Source: a virus. From it: a stretch of DNA of 64,000 nucleotides. Under the pieces are notes generated by a model that saw only the letters and a program-made list of their open reading frames with translations, had not been told where the DNA came from and ran no database searches. The position numbers were made by a program, and so were the translations under genes. Below, one piece after another: positions 60,082-64,000 of this stretch (position 1 is the stretch's first letter; each line of letters starts with the position of its first letter). The DNA lies in the IMG/VR virus record IMGVR_UViG_3300021424_000003, positions 55,345 to 119,344 of that record; one strand, given 5' to 3'.

Positions 60082-60450
60082 CTACTTCCAAGTGCCGGCG
60101 TTCCAGACGATTTCCGACAGTCCGAAACAGTCCACGTCTTGCGCCTCGTACTCGTTCACCACGGTTCCACGCAGTTCGCCACGGTTCACCAGACGGACAC
60201 GGCGCACGTTGTAGTAGTCCAGAAAGTTCAGCACGATTTCCACCGCACGGCTCTCACCGCAGAACAGGAGAACGCCCACGGTGTCGCCGTAGTCGTCACG
60301 GATAGCCGTCCACCGGCCTCCGCAGGTGGCGAGGAAGGTGGGCGCACCCATCTGCCTGATGACCTCTTGGGGGTCGCACGCACGGAACCCGGTACGGTCA
60401 CGGGCGAGAAGGTGGATGAGGGTTGCTTGGGTCTTGGTCGCTGTTGCCAT
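60082..60450 (-). CDS. hypothetical protein
   Basis: 122 aa, leaderless from P11. Alpha/beta with IRDDYGDTVGVLLFCGESRAVEI and a C-terminal GLSEIVWNAGTW. Not recognised. Confidence 0.6.
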   Translation of the reverse strand: MATATKTQATLIHLLARDRTGFRACDPQEVIRQMGAPTFLATCGGRWTAIRDDYGDTVGVLLFCGESRAVEIVLNFLDYYNVRRVRLVNRGELRGTVVNEYEAQDVDCFGLSEIVWNAGTWK

Positions 60451-60457
60451 AGGTGAG

Positions 60458-60485
60458 ACATTACGGGAGGGGGGTAACAGTTCCC
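60458..60485 (-). promoter_or_regulatory. early promoter copy P11
   Basis: GGGAACTGTTACCCCCC, 5 nt, TAATGT, then 7 nt to ATG 60450. Confidence 0.82.
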
Positions 60486-60566
60486 GCAGGCTCTCTCTCT
60501 CGAGCCCCGCGTTCCGTGTCGCCCCCGAAGGGGGCTAACGGCTCAGGAGGGACGGGGTGGGTCGGG

Positions 60567-60594
60567 GGAAACTTCTACCCCCTCCACCTAGTGT
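60567..60594 (+). promoter_or_regulatory. early promoter copy P12 (with leader)
   Basis: GGAAACTTCTACCCCCT, 5 nt, TAGTGT. A leader of about 30 nt containing AACAGCGAC and GAGGAGG precedes ATG 60628. Confidence 0.7.
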
Positions 60595-60627
60595 CTACTC
60601 AACAGCGACGACCTGAGGAGGTTCCTA

Positions 60628-60879
60628 ATGGGCTGGTATGGCGGCGAGTGGGTCAATGGCCCGTGCGAGGACGCTCCGTGTTGTGGGTGCTGTGGCCCCT
60701 CTCTCGACCGAGCCGACGACCTGTATTGGGAGGAGCGCTCTCGCTACGAGGACGACGACCCGGACGCAGGGTGGGAGGACGACGACGAGGACGAGGACGA
60801 CGACCCGGACGACGAGAACGGGGACTACTGGCAGGCCGAGGACTCGGCCTTAGAGTCATCACTATTTGGGGACTGCTGA
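60628..60879 (+). CDS. acidic Cys-rich small protein
   Basis: 83 aa, RBS GAGGAGG. CEDAPCCGCCGP N-terminal cluster, then a long Asp/Glu run (DDDEDEDDDPDDENGD). A metal-binding or DNA-mimic role is possible; unproven. Confidence 0.6.
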   Translation: MGWYGGEWVNGPCEDAPCCGCCGPSLDRADDLYWEERSRYEDDDPDAGWEDDDEDEDDDPDDENGDYWQAEDSALESSLFGDC

Positions 60880-60987
60880 CCGCAGGGGGGCGAGGCTCGG
60901 GCTTCTCCCCTCACGGGAGCCCCGGTCTCTGTCTGTTTCTTGCGGAACTTTAGGGTTTGGCATGGAAACACGGGGCTCCTAGGGGTA

Positions 60988-61131
60988 TTAGTGCCGGAAC
61001 TCTGCCCACGGGTCACGGCCTGCCGCTAGTTCCTCTTGCTCCCAAAAGATGAGGTCATACGCCCAATGGTCGCACTCGTAGCACGGACACTTGCTCTCGT
61101 GTCCTTCCGGCTGCTCGGGTCTCGGCCTCAT
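60988..61131 (-). CDS. 47-aa hypothetical protein
   Basis: ATGA overlap with the 163-aa gene. KCPCYECDHWAYDLIFWEQEE: a compact Cys/His cluster then Trp-rich helix, ending PWAEFRH. I recall this C-terminal pattern from actinophage small proteins. Third gene of the P13 operon. Confidence 0.6.
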   Translation of the reverse strand: MRPRPEQPEGHESKCPCYECDHWAYDLIFWEQEELAAGRDPWAEFRH

Positions 61132-61619
61132 ACCGTGAACGCTCTCTGCTTCGCCCCTATGAGGGCTGCCTTCTCCGGGTCACCCACTCGTCGCCCCTCT
61201 CGGAACCCGACAGGATTACGGAGGCCTTCGGGGAGAACCCACAAGTGGTATTGGTTGGCCTCGTCCACTAGGTCACTCTCCGGAGGGTAAATCTCGACGG
61301 CCTCTCTCTCGTCGCCCATTAGTTCGCTCTTGATGCGTTGGAGATGCCGCCAATCGTGAACGGCCTTCTTGTCTCGCCTCTTGATGGACAGCCATACCCA
61401 CACTCCCTCCTCCCTCTCAATCGGGATACAGGACACTTGGTAAATGTTGTTGATGAAAGTGGTGGAGTGCTGCCGGTACTCGGCTAGGCCATTCAGCTCG
61501 TCCTCGGGTAACCCGGCGGCAAGTAATCTGCTGCGTGTCTTCTCGAAGGGCGGCAGTACGGCCTGCTCCCACTCGCCCCACTCTCTCGGTGCGGTGCGAC
61601 CGTTCTTCTTCTTGGTCAT
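61128..61619 (-). CDS. DUF7694-like conserved phage protein
   Basis: 163 aa. NNIYQVSCIPIEREEGVWVWLSIKRRD (seen as NNIYQVSC, GVWVWLSIKRRD), HDWRHLQRIKSELMG, EAVEIYPPESDLVDEANQYH form a block conserved in many phages (DUF7694, from memory). Function unknown. Second gene of the P13 operon, ATGA overlaps on both sides. Confidence 0.75.
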   Translation of the reverse strand: MTKKKNGRTAPREWGEWEQAVLPPFEKTRSRLLAAGLPEDELNGLAEYRQHSTTFINNIYQVSCIPIEREEGVWVWLSIKRRDKKAVHDWRHLQRIKSELMGDEREAVEIYPPESDLVDEANQYHLWVLPEGLRNPVGFREGRRVGDPEKAALIGAKQRAFTV

Positions 61620-61768
61620 AGCCAGTCCACCAAGTCGCCATCGGCAATCTCGGAGTAGTCAAGGTCATTGGCATCGGCAATCGCCTGCCATACGGCCTCT
61701 TCCGTGAGGGGCACGTCCCAATCGATGTAGTCGTGCCATGTCTTTGTCTTTTTCGGGTCGCTGGTCAT
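61616..61768 (-). CDS. 50-aa acidic protein
   Basis: Leaderless from P13. Helical, acidic (LTEEAVWQAIADANDLDYSE) ending DLVDWL. Overlaps the DUF7694-like gene by 4 bp. Confidence 0.6.
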   Translation of the reverse strand: MTSDPKKTKTWHDYIDWDVPLTEEAVWQAIADANDLDYSEIADGDLVDWL

Positions 61769-61775
61769 GGGTAGG

Positions 61776-61802
61776 AATGTAGCAGAGGGGGGTAAGAGTT
61801 CC
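61776..61802 (-). promoter_or_regulatory. early promoter copy P13
   Basis: GGAACTCTTACCCCCC, 5 nt, TACATT, then 7 nt to ATG 61768. Confidence 0.8.
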
Positions 61803-61908
61803 GAAACGCTCGCGAGCCCCGATGTCCGGGTAAGCCCTGCTTGCTACCGCAAACTAGCGCTAGCAAGAGCAAGCATAGAAGTCGAGAGAACGAGGCTGGG
61901 GTAGCCTA

Positions 61909-61936
61909 GGAAACTGTTACCCCCCTTCGGTATTAT
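61909..61936 (+). promoter_or_regulatory. early promoter copy P14 (with leader)
   Basis: GGAAACTGTTACCCCCC, 5 nt, TATTAT. A GAGGGGG RBS lies before ATG 61963. Confidence 0.8.
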
Positions 61937-61962
61937 CCAGCCATAGCCGAGGGGGTGAAATA

Positions 61963-62130
61963 ATGAAAAGAGTCTACCGGGTATCCCTGTGGACCTCCAT
62001 TGAGGTTGAGGCAGATAACGAAGATGACGCTAGTGATAAAGCGTTCGGGCTTCTCCCCTTCCAGCGCCGACGTAACTTTGATGTTGAGACCCAAGAACTC
62101 AACCAAGACGGGCCCCAAGACCAAGCCTAA
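61963..62130 (+). CDS. 55-aa hypothetical protein
   Basis: RBS GAGGGGG. Starts YRVSLWTSIEVEADNEDDA, a beta strand pattern followed by an acidic helix, and ends NQDGPQDQA. Single-gene unit from P14. Confidence 0.6.
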   Translation: MKRVYRVSLWTSIEVEADNEDDASDKAFGLLPFQRRRNFDVETQELNQDGPQDQA

Positions 62131-62148
62131 GGTCAGGGAGGTCCCTTA

Positions 62149-62186
62149 GGGAGAGGGGAACCGTACCCCGAGAGTTCCCCTCTCCC
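62149..62186 (+). terminator. hairpin after the 61963 gene
   Basis: Perfect 13-bp stem GGGAGAGGGGAAC/GTTCCCCTCTCCC with a 12-nt loop, 18 bp after the stop. Confidence 0.65.
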
Positions 62187-62305
62187 CTCCTCCCTGCAAC
62201 TGGGCGGGATGAGTGTCTGTGTTACCACAGCACCGAGAGGAACCTAGCACCGTGAAGCCCCGTTCTAGTGGAACTGCGAGTTGGTAGCTCGGGGCTCCCC
62301 CGCAG

Positions 62306-62362
62306 TCACCGCCCCCCATCGGTCGGCTCGTGGTCGGCTCGGTGGCAGTAGCAGCACTTCAT
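62306..62362 (-). CDS. 18-aa Cys-rich micropeptide
   Basis: ATGA overlap with the upstream gene. MKCCYCHRADHEP: three Cys and two His in 12 residues. Last frame of the P15 operon; coding status rests on the overlap and the Cys/His pattern. Confidence 0.4.
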   Translation of the reverse strand: MKCCYCHRADHEPTDGGR

Positions 62363-62589
62363 TTGGCAGCACTCCCGTCGTTGTCCGGCTTCTCGTCCAT
62401 CGTCTGAATGATGCGCCCGTCCGCGTCCGTGAGCGTTATCGCTCCGCGTGCCCACAATGCGACATTTGGATAAGCGAGGGACAACACGCGGAATGTCCCG
62501 GTGAGTATCGCGTCGGCATCGTCGGTCGCGTGAACGGTGACCGACTTGCGGTGGCCGTCCAGTTCGGCAGTGAGTGTGTAGGTGTTCAT
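62359..62589 (-). CDS. small hypothetical protein
   Basis: 76 aa; ATG overlaps the upstream TAA (TAATG). Beta-rich (YTLTAELDGHRKSVTVHA) then a DADGRIIQTMDE end. Not recognised. Confidence 0.6.
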   Translation of the reverse strand: MNTYTLTAELDGHRKSVTVHATDDADAILTGTFRVLSLAYPNVALWARGAITLTDADGRIIQTMDEKPDNDGSAAK

Positions 62590-62651
62590 TAGAAACCTGC
62601 CTCGCCACAGGCGTAGCACTGGTAGCGACCGGCGAACCTGTCCTCGCTCAC
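62589..62651 (-). CDS. 20-aa zinc-knuckle micropeptide
   Basis: GTG at 62651 overlaps the previous stop (GTGA), and the stop overlaps the next ATG. YQCYACGEAGF is a minimal CxxC pair. The chain of overlaps argues that it is translated. Confidence 0.45.
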   Translation of the reverse strand: MSEDRFAGRYQCYACGEAGF

Positions 62652-62827
62652 CAGTCACCCTCCAACAGTTCACGGGCATCTTCGGCTGTGCCGATTTCCA
62701 GTTCACCACCGAGGTATCGCTTCTTCGGGCACCGAGCCTTGTGCGTGGACAGTTCACGCTGGGCCGTGTAGCCGTCGTAGGTGAATGTCTGCTCGCAATA
62801 CGGGCAGGTGAGTGTCTCCTGGCTCAT
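62648..62827 (-). CDS. small zinc-finger protein
   Basis: 59 aa, ATGA overlap. CPYCEQTFTYDGYTAQRELSTH followed by KARC gives a C2-H-C finger. Possibly nucleic-acid binding. Confidence 0.65.
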   Translation of the reverse strand: MSQETLTCPYCEQTFTYDGYTAQRELSTHKARCPKKRYLGGELEIGTAEDARELLEGDW

Positions 62828-63087
62828 CACCAGCCTCCCAGTTCGTCGAGGTAATCCTGCTCGTCTTCCCAACGGGCGAGAGCCTCCCATTCGGGAGTAC
62901 CGAACTCGGGTCGGTCAGAGGGGCGCTCCTCGCCATCACCCTCGGGGGCTGAAAGGTAACCCGCCCGATGAGCAATACCCGACTGCCAAGCACGGTCGGC
63001 ATCGGCAGAGCGTCCACCGCCCGAAACCCAAGAAGAAACGAACTCTGCGTAAGCCAGTCCCTCGTCCTCGTAATCCTCGTAATCCAT
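62827..63087 (-). CDS. acidic hypothetical protein
   Basis: 86 aa, RBS GAGAGGG; first gene of the five-gene P15 operon. Acidic and aromatic (DYEDYEDEGLAYAEFVSSW). Not recognised. Confidence 0.6.
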   Translation of the reverse strand: MDYEDYEDEGLAYAEFVSSWVSGGGRSADADRAWQSGIAHRAGYLSAPEGDGEERPSDRPEFGTPEWEALARWEDEQDYLDELGGW

Positions 63088-63128
63088 TTCCCTCTCGCTT
63101 TCTTGTCGCTGTTGTGATTAGGAACCTA

Positions 63129-63156
63129 AACATAACAAGAGGGGGTAAGAGTTTCC
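63129..63156 (-). promoter_or_regulatory. early promoter copy P15 (with leader)
   Basis: GGAAACTCTTACCCCCT, 5 nt, TATGTT. The leader of about 35 nt carries AACAGCGAC and a GAGAGGG RBS. Confidence 0.75.
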
Positions 63157-63251
63157 GGAGGGGCTCGCTGCTGAGCCCCGTGGTACGACATTTGGTATCA
63201 GCTCAGCCGGGGCTCCACCGCGAGTAGGGGCAAGGCGTTCGGTTCGGTTGG

Positions 63252-63572
63252 TCAGGCTAGTTTGTAGTGACCGCCTCGTGCCTCGTAGCGGGTCGTTGCC
63301 TCGTCGAGAGTGGCGCAGTAGTCGCCACAGGAGAAAGACCAACCCCTATCAGGGTGGTCAATGGCGTCCCACACGGCGAACGGGTGGTAAGCGTTGTGAG
63401 GTAGATGGCACAGGACAACCCAACAAGCGTAAGTGTCCACGTCGCTCGGACTCATGAGCCAGCAGGCTAGAACGGTCACGGGGTCGCTCATACTTGCCGA
63501 CTGCACGACCTCGCTCACGGACAATGTACGCATAGGGTAGGTGTCGGTTGGGGATTTGGAAGTGTTGGTCAT
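63252..63572 (-). CDS. hypothetical protein
   Basis: 106 aa, leaderless from P16. Centre rich in Trp, Cys and His (TYACWVVLCHLPHNAYHPFAVW). I recall this cysteine/histidine stretch from unknown phage proteins. No catalytic motif. Confidence 0.6.
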   Translation of the reverse strand: MTNTSKSPTDTYPMRTLSVSEVVQSASMSDPVTVLACWLMSPSDVDTYACWVVLCHLPHNAYHPFAVWDAIDHPDRGWSFSCGDYCATLDEATTRYEARGGHYKLA

Positions 63573-63579
63573 AGGTAGG

Positions 63580-63606
63580 AATGTAGCACGAGAGGGTAAT
63601 AGTTTC
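63580..63606 (-). promoter_or_regulatory. early promoter copy P16 (divergent sequence)
   Basis: GAAACTATTACCCTCT, 5 nt, TACATT, then 7 nt to ATG 63572. Least C-rich copy. Confidence 0.7.
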
Positions 63607-63738
63607 GCTAGTGGATAGTTTCAGAGTCAATAAGCGGGGCTTCTCGGGGCAAGAAGAAAGACCCCTCGCCCACCCTCCGAAACTGGGGCTAGCACCCACC
63701 GATACAGAGGGCTGTATCAGAGGAGGACGGTCGATAGC

Positions 63739-63785
63739 CGGAGGGAGTGTCGCGGTGACTAGTACACCGGAGGGACTGTCGCGGT
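63739..63785. repeat. short direct repeat CCGGAGGGA(G/C)TGTCGCGGT
   Basis: Two copies near 63739 and 63766, differing at one base, at the 3' end of the putative P17 gene. The gap 63607-63758 otherwise shows no gene. Confidence 0.6.
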
Positions 63786-63854
63786 TCGGAGCCTTATCCA
63801 GAAGGGAGCCGTGTATTCAGTTGTCTCGGAGGGGAGGCGAGGAGCCTCTCTCAC
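63759..63854 (-). CDS. 31-aa leaderless peptide (putative)
   Basis: GTG at 63854 lies exactly 7 nt after the P17 -10, the fixed spacing of the family, which is the main support. The peptide (VREAPRLPSETTEYTAPFW) has no motif. Confidence 0.4.
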   Translation of the reverse strand: MREAPRLPSETTEYTAPFWIRLRTATVPPVY

Positions 63855-63861
63855 AAGGGAC

Positions 63862-63888
63862 ACATTACGGGAGGGGGGTAAGAGTTCC
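63862..63888 (-). promoter_or_regulatory. early promoter copy P17
   Basis: GGAACTCTTACCCCCC, 5 nt, TAATGT, then 7 nt to GTG 63854. Confidence 0.8.
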
Positions 63889-64000
63889 AAGGGTCGCCAG
63901 TATGAGTCGTTTCGGAGCCCCGGGTGTCCCCCTTCGGTGCTAAGCACCATCGGGGCTCGGCAGAGAGTGAGAGTGTCCCCCTGCCCCCTGCCCCCTGCCA

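Noticed and set aside
60453-60953. 166-aa Arg/Gly-rich frame
   Set aside because: Spans promoters P11 and P12 and overlaps the acidic gene out of frame.

Overview
The window is part of a large tailed-phage genome (Caudoviricetes, HK97-type capsid) that very probably infects an actinobacterium. The evidence is a WhiB-family regulator, a monomeric B12-dependent ribonucleotide reductase, ThyX, a secreted muralytic protein with an Rpf-like module, very short intergenic spacing with ATGA/GTGA stop-start overlaps, and many leaderless transcripts. I cannot name the species. No integrase, portal, large terminase or tail genes are visible; those presumably lie outside the window.

Layout. (1) 1-25955, plus strand: virion and ejection genes. 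The first is the 3' part of a giant reading frame (more than 4,000 codons, open at the left edge). It is a 'polyvalent' protein joining sigma-4-like HTH modules, KTSC-like domains, an SF1 (UvrD-like) helicase, a DnaQ-like exonuclease and a C-terminal ArdC-like domain plus zincin metallopeptidase. Its segments are punctuated by a repeated R-[FLM]-S-S-G-[RKGA] motif, 20 intact copies, with 3 more in the second giant protein (2,194 aa). An acidic scaffold-like protein and six smaller structural or unknown proteins complete this block. (2) 25956-27491: the major capsid gene with its own regulatory region and terminator. (3) 27574-38703: DNA metabolism and regulation: nuclease, class II RNR (minus strand), H1-like basic protein, WhiB, primase-helicase, a small-terminase-like HTH protein and another zincin. 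(4) 38804-44983: tRNA genes interleaved with small proteins and thyX. (5) 44977-45787: a LexA-type DNA-binding protein, recurrent 12-bp palindromic sites and four perfect DnaA boxes, probably the replication origin. (6) 45846-53802: LysM protein, SSB, lytic transglycosylase, two more tRNAs, DUF932 protein and a SMARCAL1-like helicase. (7) 53834-64000: a GC-rich block of tiny, mostly minus-strand accessory genes in many short transcription units.

The most unusual feature of block 7 is a family of 17 near-identical promoters: GGAAACTCTTACCCCCC, then exactly 5 nt, then a -10 hexamer (TAnnnT). In 14 of the 17 the start codon lies 6-7 nt after the -10, so the mRNAs should be leaderless. The three leadered exceptions have Shine-Dalgarno sites. 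A downstream AACAGCGAC element recurs whether or not it is translated. This looks like an early-gene regulon with one promoter per small operon.

How it may fit together (inference): the two giant proteins could be packaged and ejected with the DNA, possibly cut at the SSG motifs, delivering helicase, nuclease, anti-restriction and sigma-like modules before transcription begins. The early promoters would then fire. RNR, ThyX, primase-helicase and SSB support replication from the DnaA-box origin. Nine of ten phage tRNAs (U34 anticodons) match the A-ending codons of the structural genes.
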